64,000 bases of DNA from an uncultured Prevotella sp. (GTDB lineage: Bacteria; Bacteroidota; Bacteroidia; Bacteroidales; Bacteroidaceae): the NCBI GenBank assembly GCA_905233985.1, contig CAJOFA010000007.1:43859-107858 (forward strand). Reading direction: 5' to 3'. A program made the translations under genes and the position numbers. Numbering within the stretch: the stretch's first letter is position 1; every line of letters begins with the position of its first letter. Positions 42,853-50,563 of this stretch are shown one piece after another. The notes under the pieces are model-generated. The model was not told the origin of the DNA. It was given only the letters and a program-made list of their open reading frames with translations, and searched no databases.

Positions 42853-43368
42853 TTATTCTTCGTCTATCAATTGTAGGCATTTCATAACCAAATCTTGTTT
42901 TTTAGATTTCAATTCTCTATCATAATGACCCCCCATATAAATAATACGGACATTTGTAATTTTATGCTCTTTTAATTTTATTACATCATCATTACTTAAA
43001 GTAAAAGATGTTTCAAAGAAATAACCATTACCAAATTTCTTTGACCCAATACCTGTAAAGTTTGATTTGAGTTCGACGGTTTCATCATTATCAAGAAGGA
43101 ATATAACACCACTATTCTCATCATATTTTTCTATTTCCTTCAATAAGATATTTGCTGGCATTGAGTATGTGTCTCCTGATTTTCTTATCTGAAAGTCAAA
43201 TTTATAAATGTAACCAGAAGCTAGAAAATTAACAGAGTATAATGACTCTGAAGATGTTTCTATTACTTGCATCTTTGTAAATTTATCCACTTCTTTTTTT
43301 TCGATTTTTTGGGCAAACATAGTTGATGCCATTATTGACATAACTATAAACAAAAATATCTTTTTCAT
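42853..43368 (-). CDS. Small secreted protein of unknown function, AT-rich
   Basis: 171 residues from the ATG at 43368, which begins a signal peptide (MKKIFLFIVMSIMASTMFAQ). The remainder is probably beta-rich (DTYSMPANILLKEIEKYDE, FLLDNDETVELKSNFTGIG). No family recognised. Codon use and base composition are strikingly AT-rich against its GC-richer neighbours, which suggests recent acquisition. A longer frame to 43554 overlaps non-coding sequence and is not accepted. No canonical promoter is seen just upstream. Confidence 0.75.
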   Translation of the reverse strand: MKKIFLFIVMSIMASTMFAQKIEKKEVDKFTKMQVIETSSESLYSVNFLASGYIYKFDFQIRKSGDTYSMPANILLKEIEKYDENSGVIFLLDNDETVELKSNFTGIGSKKFGNGYFFETSFTLSNDDVIKLKEHKITNVRIIYMGGHYDRELKSKKQDLVMKCLQLIDEE

Positions 43369-43743
43369 TGTAATTAAAATAAAAAGGCGGAACTGTTCGA
43401 TGCTTATCTGAAGCTCGGTTACCGCCAAGTGACCTATTACAAAAACAAGCATAAACAGCCCGCGCCTATTGACGCGAGCCTTCTGTCTGCTTGTTCTCTT
43501 TGTAATTGAATGTTTGGCGGTATTCAGCTTCAAAGAACAAGAGCAAAAGCTCAATATCTTATGTCAAAGTACGAACAGAAACGCTAATCTGTAAGTTAAT
43601 AATTATTGGTTTAATAATCTCTTTGTGACCTCGTGAGGCTGAGCCTCATCAGGAAGGCCGATAGCGTACTTTCGTTCTGTTTTTACTTCATTGGCAATAA
43701 CGTTTTAAGTGGTTCAACAATAAGTTAATTGTATTTCTGTCGG

Positions 43744-43751
43744 CAAATATA
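43744..43751 (-). promoter_or_regulatory. -7 promoter box TATATTTG, minus strand
   Basis: Perfect box facing the AT-rich patch; the nearest minus-strand gene starts about 375 bp away. Confidence 0.45.
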
Positions 43752-43794
43752 CGAATAATTTTCGAATAAACGAATAAAGTAGCGAAAAAAGTTG

Positions 43795-43802
43795 TATATT
43801 TG
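43795..43802 (+). promoter_or_regulatory. -7 promoter box TATATTTG for the RAYT gene
   Basis: Perfect box 21 bp before the ATG at 43824. It rules out the apparent earlier start at 43800. Confidence 0.7.
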
Positions 43803-43823
43803 CCGAGTAAATGCATCTTATCT

Positions 43824-44792
43824 ATGGATAGAAAAACGTTTGAGAGTCAGAAAGCATTTGCTGGAGAGAAGAAGCCATCCATGCAGCGACGTTGTGTGGA
43901 TAATGACTATACGGCTCGGCGGATGTATATGGTCACGATGGTGACGGAGGGTCGGAAACCGCTTTTCGGCAAGGTGGTGGGACAGAGTGAAGCCATAGAG
44001 CCGTCAGCAGAAGTGCCCCACATTGAGCTGTCGCCATTAGGGGAAGCCGTAGCGGAGATTTGGCAATCGATAGACAGTCATCATCCAGAAGTAAAGGTAG
44101 TAGCACTACAGATGATGCCTGACCATTTGCATGCCATCCTTTTTGTAAAGGAAAAGATGGAAAAGCCGCTGGGCAAGGTGCTGCTGGGCGTCAAGCAAGC
44201 CTGTAACCAGGCATTTCGCGAAGTGATGCCCGTAGAGTTTGTTGCTGTGCCACAGCAACATGCAAAACAAAACTGCAACAACGGCCTATTATTTGCAAAG
44301 GGATTTAATGACCAGATATTACTAAGAGAGGGGCAGTTGGAGCGGTGGCTCAACTACCTAAAGGACAACCCTCGGCGCCTGCTGATGAAACGAGAGAACC
44401 CAGACCTTTTCCGTGTGCAGAGGGGACTTGAATATGCAGGACAAAGCTTCTCGGCCATTGGCAATCGCTTTTTGTTAGAGCGCCCGCTCAAACTACAAGT
44501 ACAATGCTCAAGAAGCATCAGTGATAAGGAGCTTCAAGTTAAGCTTAACGATTACCTTTGTGCAGCTCGCCAAGGGGCAGTACTTGTGTCGCCAGCCATC
44601 TCGCAAGGTGAGAAAACCGTCATGTGGGCCGCATTTGAAGAAGGGCTACCGCTCATCTATTTGCAAGAAAACGGTTTCATAGACTTGGCAAAGCCTGGTG
44701 GAAAACGAATGGAAGCCTGTGCCAGAGGGCAGCTACTGATTCTCGCTCCCTGGGAGCATCATAATGAAAAGATGACCATTAAAAGAGGGTAA
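43824..44792 (+). mobile_element. RAYT / IS200-like Y1 transposase gene
   Basis: 322 residues. The HUH-type metal site is MMPDHLHAILFVKE (HLH), and the catalytic tyrosine lies in WLNYLKDNPRRLL, a variant of the RAYT YxxxNP motif. A C-terminal extension of about 120 residues (SRSISDKELQVKLNDYL to the end) is found on Bacteroidetes members. RAYTs cut single-stranded DNA and are linked to REP palindromes; they are usually not self-mobile. No IS200-style end hairpins are obvious. The gene is flanked by direct copies of a promoter-bearing sequence (43741-43780 and 44842-44883). Confidence 0.87.
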
Positions 44793-44841
44793 TGCCTGAA
44801 GCTGAATGAGATGGCAAAAGCCATTTGCGAAGGGAAATAGA

Positions 44842-44883
44842 CGGCAAACATATGAATTATTTTCCGAATAAACGAAAAAAGTT
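44842..44883. repeat. Promoter repeat, copy 3 (partial), right flank of the RAYT gene
   Basis: Direct match to 43741-43780 with a few substitutions and one inserted C: both begin CGGCAAA, continue GAATNATTTTC and GAATAAACGAA, then AAAGT. It leads into the ribD promoter. Confidence 0.75.
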
Positions 44884-44896
44884 CAGATAAAATGTG

Positions 44897-44904
44897 TACC
44901 TTTG
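44897..44904 (+). promoter_or_regulatory. -7 promoter box TACCTTTG for ribD
   Basis: Perfect box ending only 5 bp before the ribD ATG, so the transcript would be leaderless or nearly so unless a later start is used. Confidence 0.7.
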
Positions 44905-44909
44905 CAGGC

Positions 44910-45842
44910 ATGAATCAGCAACAGAGAGACGAATATTACATGAGGCGTTGTCTGCAGTTGGCGGCTAACGGACTCATGGGCGCCCGGCCTAACCCGATGG
45001 TGGGGGCTGTGATTGTAAGGGATGATGTGATTCTCGGCGAAGGCTATCATGTGCGTTGCGGTGAGGCTCATGCCGAGGTAAATGCCTTCGCGTCGGTGCG
45101 TGCCGAGGACGAGCCGCTGCTGCGTGAAGCCACGGTGTATGTCAGTTTGGAGCCGTGTTCGCACTACGGCAAGACGCCACCCTGTGCCGACCTGATTGTA
45201 CGCAAGGGTGTCTGCCGTGTGGTGGTGGGCACTGTTGACCCCTTTGCCGAAGTGCAGGGGCGCGGCATCCAGAAGCTGCGTGATGCAGGAATTGACGTCA
45301 CGGTGGGCGTGCTGGAAAAGGAGTGCCAGTGGCTGAACCGTCGTTTCTTCACCTATCACCGTGAGCACCGGCCATACATCATCGTGAAATGGGCGCAGTC
45401 TGCTGACGGGTTCATCGACCGTGACTTCCATGCCGTACAGATTTCCAACAGTGAGACCGCGCGGTTCTCGCATCAGCTGCGTGCCGAGGAGGATGCTATC
45501 CTCGTGGGCCGCACGACGTATGAGCGTGACCAGCCACAGCTTAACGTGCGTCATTGGACGGGACCTGACCCGAAGCGTCTTGTGCTGACTCACGACCGTC
45601 CGTTGCAGCAGCTCATCAATGACCTCTACCTGCATGGTGTGCAGTCGCTGGTTGTCGAAGGTGGTGCACAGACGCACCAGTCGTTCTTCGAGGCAGGACT
45701 ATGGGACGAGCTGCGCGTGGAGACGGCACCCGTTGTCTTTGGCAATGGTACCCGTGCTGCCCGTGTTCCCACTGACGCCAAACTGCTGAGCACCCGAACA
45801 TGTGGTGAGAACCTGTATAGTGTCTATGTGAGGGACCTTTGA
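44910..45842 (+). CDS. ribD: Bifunctional riboflavin biosynthesis deaminase/reductase RibD
   Basis: 310 residues. The N-terminal deaminase domain has HAE (His54) and PCSHYGKTPPC (Cys83, Cys92), the zinc ligands. The C-terminal reductase begins RPYIIVKWAQSADGFID and includes LVVEGGAQTHQSFFEAGL. RibD deaminates the pyrimidine made by GTP cyclohydrolase II and reduces its ribose chain. No FMN riboswitch is seen upstream. An apparent start at 44892 lies in the promoter; the ATG at 44910 is used, and one at 44940 (YYMRRCLQLA) is possible. tRNA-Leu follows. Confidence 0.96.
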   Translation: MNQQQRDEYYMRRCLQLAANGLMGARPNPMVGAVIVRDDVILGEGYHVRCGEAHAEVNAFASVRAEDEPLLREATVYVSLEPCSHYGKTPPCADLIVRKGVCRVVVGTVDPFAEVQGRGIQKLRDAGIDVTVGVLEKECQWLNRRFFTYHREHRPYIIVKWAQSADGFIDRDFHAVQISNSETARFSHQLRAEEDAILVGRTTYERDQPQLNVRHWTGPDPKRLVLTHDRPLQQLINDLYLHGVQSLVVEGGAQTHQSFFEAGLWDELRVETAPVVFGNGTRAARVPTDAKLLSTRTCGENLYSVYVRDL

Positions 45843-45883
45843 ATGCGCTCTCGCTCGAGAAAACAAAGAAAAAAGGATTTTCC

Positions 45884-45915
45884 TTTGGTTTTTTCCTCGC
45901 TTATTCGTACCTTTG
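45884..45915 (+). promoter_or_regulatory. Promoter of tRNA-Leu (TTTG, 20 bp, TACCTTTG)
   Basis: TTTG at 45884-45887 and TACCTTTG at 45908-45915 with 20-bp spacing. The spacer ends CTTATTCG, as in the 56849-56880 promoter. Confidence 0.88.
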
Positions 45916-45943
45916 CACCCGATTTTAAGTTTTTTTGTCGCGG

Positions 45944-46028
45944 GCCGCGATGGTGGAATGGTAGACACGAGGGACTTAAAATCCCTTGGCCAGGAATGGC
46001 TGTGCGGGTTCGAGTCCCGCTCGCGGCA
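45944..46028 (+). tRNA. tRNA-Leu (TAA)
   Basis: Class II tRNA with a long variable arm (TGGCCAGGAATGGCTGT). Acceptor GCCGCGA/TCGCGGC; anticodon stem AGGGA/TCCCT with loop CTTAAAA (anticodon TAA); T-loop GGGTTCGAGTCCC. Discriminator A; full CCA not encoded. Confidence 0.95.
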
Positions 46029-46032
46029 CCGT

Positions 46033-46060
46033 AAAAGGCATCCAGCGGGATGCCTTTTTT
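46033..46060 (+). terminator. Rho-independent terminator after tRNA-Leu
   Basis: Stem GGCATCC/GGATGCC around AGCGG-type loop, preceded by AAAA and followed by TTTTTT. Confidence 0.9.
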
Positions 46061-46106
46061 GTTCCCCGCCGGATGCCTCTCTTTGATTTCCGAAGTATGT
46101 TTTCGT

Positions 46107-47144
46107 TTATTTCAAGATACCCTTGACCAGGTCGTCTATCTTGTCAATGGGTATATTGACGGCAAGCACCTTGCCGTTGCGGTCGAAGAAGATGTTGCCG
46201 GGTACGCTGCTGATGCCTAACTGCTGCACCAACGGCGAGTCCCACAGGCGACCGTCGGCCACCTGCGGCCACCTGATACTGTCACGTTCCAGTGTCTGCT
46301 TGCAATCGGCGGGACGTGCGTCCAGACAGATGCTCATCAGACTTACCCGGCTGCCGTATTTCTTCTGTACCTCACGTAGCTTGCGCTGGGTGGAAATGCT
46401 CTGTTGGTTCCACAAGGCCCATACGCAGATGATATTCAGTTCGGTGTTCATCGACTGAAGGCTAACCGTCCGTCCGTCCGTAGATGTTGCCGAGAATGAC
46501 GGCAGGCGTGTACCCACCATGACGTTACGCAGTCCGCGCAGCTTCTTCTCCAGCACGATGAGCTGTCCGTTGTCGGGCTGTTCCTTCAGCATCTGGACAG
46601 CCAGCTCCGAGGCGGTCTTGTAGTCGGGGTCTTCGTTCAGCACCAGATAACGGGCGAGGAGGAAGTTGCTGACGCGCGACTCCAGATGTTCCTTGATATA
46701 GTCTATGGCAGCCTTCTTCACCTCCGGCGGCGTGAGGTTGGCGGTGTGCAGTCGCCACTTCGTCATGTCATCATTATCATCAGTGCCTTTGATTTCCATC
46801 TCTTTCAGGTGAGAGGCGTCACCCTCGATGGTCACCGAAGCCCCCGGCTCGGCAAAGACGGCCTGCTCGGAGCTGTTCGGGAATCGGAGCACGAACGTGG
46901 AGGGCTGTGTGACGAGTGTCTCGTAGGAGAAGCGTCCATCCCTGACGCGGATGGTGTCTAAGCGTGGCGCACCGTCGGTGCTGTAGATGTATAGCTCTCC
47001 CTGATTGAAGTGACGGAAGCGTCCCTTGATGCGGAAACTGTCCCCCTCGTCACCACACGAAGTGAAGAGGAGGATTGAGCATACAAGCAGGACGAGGTAC
47101 GAGGTACGAGATGCGTGGTGCGTGGTGCGAGTCATATCATTCAT
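46107..47144 (-). CDS. DUF4369/thioredoxin-fold lipoprotein without CxxC
   Basis: 345 residues. The signal ends in a lipobox (LLFTSC). A DUF4369 beta domain (FRIKGRFRHFNQGELYIYS, residues about 35-130), a helical linker and a TlpA-like thioredoxin domain follow. Where TlpA has WCxxC the sequence is VWALWNQQSI, so the redox cysteines are gone; the cis-Pro loop is kept (SSVPGNIFFDRNGKV). It is unlikely to be an oxidoreductase and may bind or scaffold. The N-terminal ARTSYL-type stretch comes from a heptamer array. Its ATG overlaps the preceding stop by 4 bases (ATGA). Confidence 0.83.
   Translation of the reverse strand: MNDMTRTTHHASRTSYLVLLVCSILLFTSCGDEGDSFRIKGRFRHFNQGELYIYSTDGAPRLDTIRVRDGRFSYETLVTQPSTFVLRFPNSSEQAVFAEPGASVTIEGDASHLKEMEIKGTDDNDDMTKWRLHTANLTPPEVKKAAIDYIKEHLESRVSNFLLARYLVLNEDPDYKTASELAVQMLKEQPDNGQLIVLEKKLRGLRNVMVGTRLPSFSATSTDGRTVSLQSMNTELNIICVWALWNQQSISTQRKLREVQKKYGSRVSLMSICLDARPADCKQTLERDSIRWPQVADGRLWDSPLVQQLGISSVPGNIFFDRNGKVLAVNIPIDKIDDLVKGILK
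47092..47126 (-). repeat. Heptamer array (CGAGGTR family) before a lipoprotein signal core
   Basis: Five units on the plus strand: ACGAGGT twice, ACGAGAT, GCGTGGT twice. They encode the n-region (RTTHHASRTSYL) of the DUF4369 lipoprotein. Confidence 0.85.
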
Positions 47145-48832
47145 TTACTTACAGCCTTCATCTCCAGGTCGCGGTCGGCAAGGGGCTTCAGCGAGGCATC
47201 CTTTGTGACAGCCTTGCCCAGACTGGTGGCGGCAGCCTCGTTGTTGCCTTGGCGGGCGTTGAGTATGGCGCGCAGATAGTCGGTCATGGCGTCAGCCTGC
47301 TTGATGTTGTCAAGCGTCTGTGCCGCACGTTCATAGTTCTTGTTCATGATCTGTGCCAACGCTGCGCTGTTGCTGGCGGTGTAACCGAAGTCCTGCTCTG
47401 CCAGTGCGTAGTTGCCCTGTGCCAGGTGCAGGTTGCCCAAGGTCTCTCCCAGTCGGCGCACGGTCGAGGCACGACCGATGCTGTTCTCTGCTTCGGCAGT
47501 ATTACCGTTGATGAGTTCCAGCAGTCCGATGTTGGCATGGGCAGCACCGCAGTTACGGTCGATGGAGAGCGCACGCTGATAGTAGCGGCCTGCCTCCTCA
47601 TAGTCGCCCTGTGCGAAATAGACATTACCTATATTGTTATACGCACGGGCATCCTGCGGGAAGAGTCTCGTGGTCTGCTGGTAGATGTTCAGCTGCTCGC
47701 CGGCGTTGTCGGTCAGTGTAGCGGCATAGAGCAGTTCCTCGACACTCAGCTTGGAGACGTCGTTCTTCAGCTGTTCCTTGATCTGGGCATCGTCACGACC
47801 GATAATCTCATAGTTGACCGTCAGTCGGGCGCGGCGCAGCTCGGGCAGGATGCCGTCAGCCAGTTCGCGGAAAGCCTCGCTCATGTTACGGATCTGCTTC
47901 TCGCGCTCTTCGGGGTCCTGATACATGGACAGCACGCGTAGGATGACGTCTTTGTCCTGAATGACGCTGGCACGTACCAGCTGCTGGAATCCCTCCCAGT
48001 CCTCGGCGGTGTAGTGTGTATCGACATAGGCCTGCAGTTGGTTCTCGTCCAACTGACGACGCACATAGTCGGTGGTCACCTTCTGTCGTCCGCTGGCCAG
48101 TCGCTCGTTGATGTCGAGACTGCCTTCGGGCGAGGCGTAGGCAGAGATGTCGATATTGTTGATGTTGAGCATCTCACGGTCTTGGTTGACACGTTGCAAC
48201 AGCTTCACGAACTCGGTGACGGAGTTGTTCTGCAGCTCACTCTTGCGCAGCTCCGTCTGTGCCACGAGGAATCTGATGTTTGCCTCAAGGCGTTCCTCTG
48301 TGACGCGCTGGAAAGCATCCTCGGCCACGACGGGCTTGGCGCTGGTAAGCGTGCGTTTATACAGCTCCGAGGTGGCTATCACACCATCGGCAATCTTCAC
48401 TGCCGGTACTGTCACCACTTTGTTGCCCACGCGGGCATTGAAGCTCATCCACAGCTCACTCTGCTCCATGGCCGGCACGTAGGGGAAGCTGCTACGCATG
48501 GTGTAGTGTCCGCCGAGCATGTAGGAGATAATCTGGTCGTTGCCCATGACCTCCTCACCTTGGAACGTGGCGGACTCACCCTGTACCTTCTGCTGCATGC
48601 CATCAGCCATGTAGCGCAGCTCTGGCGTTACCATCACTACGGCGTTACGCTTCATGTAGCCCTCGGGGAAGGCTCCGTTGATGGTAGACTGTACCTGCCC
48701 CCCGTGAGTCTCCAAAGGATTGGGGTTTACCTTGAAGTTATCGGCAGCCAGTTCGCCCAACTTCGCTGAGCAGCTGCTGAGCATCAGCAGCGCCACTGCC
48801 GTGATACAAAAACCAATAATCGCTTTTCTCAT
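47141..48832 (-). CDS. TPR lipoprotein with OmpA-like segment
   Basis: 563 residues from the ATG at 48832. The lipobox is LMLSSC (Cys about residue 21). Residues about 60-210 are beta-rich; an OmpA-like stretch (NIDISAYASPEGSLDINERL, then ASGRQKVTTDYV) lies near 240-280; the C-terminal half is TPR-like (ARAYNNIGNVYFAQGDYEEA). It should be an outer-membrane or periplasmic lipoprotein tied to peptidoglycan. The next gene starts in an ATGA overlap, indicating translational coupling. It has a well-spaced promoter. Confidence 0.83.
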   Translation of the reverse strand: MRKAIIGFCITAVALLMLSSCSAKLGELAADNFKVNPNPLETHGGQVQSTINGAFPEGYMKRNAVVMVTPELRYMADGMQQKVQGESATFQGEEVMGNDQIISYMLGGHYTMRSSFPYVPAMEQSELWMSFNARVGNKVVTVPAVKIADGVIATSELYKRTLTSAKPVVAEDAFQRVTEERLEANIRFLVAQTELRKSELQNNSVTEFVKLLQRVNQDREMLNINNIDISAYASPEGSLDINERLASGRQKVTTDYVRRQLDENQLQAYVDTHYTAEDWEGFQQLVRASVIQDKDVILRVLSMYQDPEEREKQIRNMSEAFRELADGILPELRRARLTVNYEIIGRDDAQIKEQLKNDVSKLSVEELLYAATLTDNAGEQLNIYQQTTRLFPQDARAYNNIGNVYFAQGDYEEAGRYYQRALSIDRNCGAAHANIGLLELINGNTAEAENSIGRASTVRRLGETLGNLHLAQGNYALAEQDFGYTASNSAALAQIMNKNYERAAQTLDNIKQADAMTDYLRAILNARQGNNEAAATSLGKAVTKDASLKPLADRDLEMKAVSK

Positions 48833-48864
48833 GATGATATGTTTATATGTTTGTATTTGCCGCA

Positions 48865-48896
48865 CAAAATTACGAACTCTTGTGCGAACTGCCAAA
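48865..48896 (-). promoter_or_regulatory. Promoter of the TPR lipoprotein operon (TTTG, 20 bp, TAATTTTG)
   Basis: Minus strand TTTG at 48896-48893 and TAATTTTG at 48872-48865 with 20-bp spacing. Confidence 0.8.
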
Positions 48897-48911
48897 TTAT
48901 TTAGGTTTAAT

Positions 48912-49640
48912 TCATAATTGATAACTTAATAGGGCGGGCAGTTGGTCGATGCGCTCGATTTTCACCATCCGCTCGTGTTCGAAGTCCTCATGCACCTCTA
49001 ACTGCCACGTGACGTGGAAGGGAATATGCACGGCCTGGGCACCCACGGCAAGGGCCGGTGCCATATCACTCTTGAGAGAGTTGCCCACCATGAGCATCTC
49101 GTCAGGTTGCACACCGAGGTGTCGGGCCAATGCCAGGAACTCATGCTCTGTCTTGTTAGACGTAATCTCCACATGGTCGAAGTACTTGATTAATCCGGAG
49201 CGCCGCAGCTTGTTCTCCTGGTCTTGCAGCTCACCCTTGGTGAAACAGACCAATGGGATAGGGGCGTGAGGCAGGGGGCATGGGGTGTGTTTCAAGCACT
49301 CCAGTGTATCCACGACACCTGGCAAGGGGGTGGCGGGCAGGTGGAGCAGGTGCTTGCCGGCATGTAGCAGGGCGTCGAGGTCGGCAGGCTGTAAGTCTGC
49401 TCCGCAGACACGCAGGGCTGTCTCCATAACACTGATGGTAAATGCCTTACAGCCGTAGCCCAGGTCCTCCATGTTATGAGTCTCCGTGTCATACAGCTCA
49501 GCGGCAGGGTCGGCACAGTAAGGGGCAATGATGGAGTAGAGCATCTTTTCTACATGCTCAAAGTGCGACTGGCAGTCCCACAGGGTGTCATCAGCATCAA
49601 ACACAATGACACGTATCTTGTCAAGGTTTAGTTTCTTCAT
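48912..49640 (-). CDS. HAD-family phosphatase
   Basis: 242 residues. Motif I is VFDADDTLWD (Asp15, Asp17), motif II VCFTKGE (Thr), motif III Lys in the EITSNKTEHEF region and motif IV MVGNSLKSDMAPAL. This is a haloacid dehalogenase-type hydrolase acting on a phosphate ester, probably a sugar phosphate given the glycan cluster. A degenerate heptamer array (49260-49288) encodes the Pro/Cys/His-rich CLKHTPCPLPHAPIPLV just before motif II. It overlaps the GT2 gene by 4 bases. Confidence 0.88.
   Translation of the reverse strand: MKKLNLDKIRVIVFDADDTLWDCQSHFEHVEKMLYSIIAPYCADPAAELYDTETHNMEDLGYGCKAFTISVMETALRVCGADLQPADLDALLHAGKHLLHLPATPLPGVVDTLECLKHTPCPLPHAPIPLVCFTKGELQDQENKLRRSGLIKYFDHVEITSNKTEHEFLALARHLGVQPDEMLMVGNSLKSDMAPALAVGAQAVHIPFHVTWQLEVHEDFEHERMVKIERIDQLPALLSYQL
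49260..49288 (-). repeat. Degenerate heptamer array in the HAD gene
   Basis: On the minus strand the steps CACACCC, CATGCCC, CCTGCCT, CACGCCC follow one another. Identity between units is low, so this is a weaker member of the set. Confidence 0.5.
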
Positions 49641-50545
49641 CGGTGCAAAGATAATTTCTTATAGAGATGTACGGGCCAGTAGGCTAAGCGTGGAGGAAGG
49701 GCAACCACCAGGCGGTCGGCCAACGGCAAACCCTTGAGGTTCTCCCGGCGCAGGTTTTTGTAGTAGGCATCGAACACATCGAACTGCTGACGCTCCAGGA
49801 ACATCTCGTAGGTCTTGATGCGGTGGAGCAGAAAACCGCGGCGGTAAGTGGCCCACTCGGGCTGTAGCGTCTGCCGCAGCTCACGTTCATAGACGATGAT
49901 GCGGTCGAGTCCTGTACGACGGCTGTTGGGAAGTCCCTCGTTGTAGAGATAGACTTCGTGGCTGGTGAAATAAACCTTCGGGTGCTTCATTAGACACTTG
50001 ATTTGCATGAGGATGTCCTCACGCTCAATGACCTCACGGGGTGTGGTGAGACAGCCTTCCAGCAGTTCGCGGCGGAAGATGATGCCCCACAGCACACAGA
50101 ACGAGTTGCGTGTGGCCAGCAGGTCATTAATCAGCGGTGCTACGGGTTGCCATCCGCGACGACCGGAGTCGTGCAGCCTTCCGTGTTGCGTGCGGTAAGT
50201 CCCCATCACCTCGTCGGCTCCCGTCTCTTCTATCGTGTCATACAATGCACGCAAGGCACCGCCCTTCAACTCGTCGTCACTGTCAACAAACAGGATGTAA
50301 CGTCCCTTTGCCTGTTCCACACCATAGTGACGTGCAGCTGTCACACCTTGGTTGGGGGTATGGAACACGTGGATGCGTGAGTCAGTAGCCGCCATACGGT
50401 CACAGGCAGCCCCCGAGCCGTCGGTACTGCCGTCGTCAACGGCAACAATCTCGAAGTCGTCGAAGTCCTGCCGCAGCAGACTCTCCATGCAGGACGTGAT
50501 ATACTGCTCTTTGTTATAGACGGGTATGACGATGGAGACGTTCAT
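49637..50545 (-). CDS. Glycosyltransferase family 2
   Basis: 302 residues. The GT-A core reads VSIVIPVYNKEQYITSCMESL, then VDDGSTDGSG and the DxD-type FVDSDDEL near residue 90; basic acceptor-site region follows. It would transfer a sugar from a nucleotide donor to a growing surface glycan at the inner face of the membrane. It starts 18 bp after the flippase stop and its stop overlaps the HAD start (ATGA), so it is in the same operon. Confidence 0.93.
   Translation of the reverse strand: MNVSIVIPVYNKEQYITSCMESLLRQDFDDFEIVAVDDGSTDGSGAACDRMAATDSRIHVFHTPNQGVTAARHYGVEQAKGRYILFVDSDDELKGGALRALYDTIEETGADEVMGTYRTQHGRLHDSGRRGWQPVAPLINDLLATRNSFCVLWGIIFRRELLEGCLTTPREVIEREDILMQIKCLMKHPKVYFTSHEVYLYNEGLPNSRRTGLDRIIVYERELRQTLQPEWATYRRGFLLHRIKTYEMFLERQQFDVFDAYYKNLRRENLKGLPLADRLVVALPPRLAYWPVHLYKKLSLHR
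49646..49653 (-). promoter_or_regulatory. Possible internal promoter TATCTTTG before the HAD gene
   Basis: Perfect -7 box on the minus strand within the end of the GT2 gene, only 5 bp before the HAD start. Its use would give a near-leaderless transcript. Confidence 0.4.
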
Positions 50546-50563
50546 GGGTGGAGTGTTTGGTGT

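Larger units (their letters stand above)
43741..43805. repeat. Bidirectional promoter repeat, copy 2, with 12-bp inverted ends
   Basis: CGGCAAATATAC (43741-43752) and its exact inverse (43794-43805) bound the element. Each end contains a TATATTTG -7 box facing outward. Its reverse complement matches 267-329 at 58 of 63 positions; its first 40 bases match 44842-44883 directly. Confidence 0.85.
43369..43823. other. AT-rich intergenic region with a coding remnant and promoter repeat
   Basis: 455 bases. Plus-strand 43390-43500 can be read as a coding fragment (ELFDAYLKLGYRQVTYYKN, then ASLLSACSLCN and stop) without a start. A 15-nt palindrome (TGAGGCT-G-AGCCTCA, 43634-43648) and the bidirectional promoter element at 43741-43805 follow. 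Confidence 0.6.

Noticed and set aside
43800..43823. Earlier TTG start for the RAYT gene
   Set aside because: It lies inside the -7 box at 43795-43802.
44793..44841. Short frame MAKAICEGK after the RAYT gene
   Set aside because: Nine codons, no support; the sequence includes only a minor ATGGC/GCCAT hairpin.
44842..44909. FMN riboswitch ahead of ribD
   Set aside because: The space holds a promoter repeat and leaves no room for an aptamer; no conserved RFN elements are visible.
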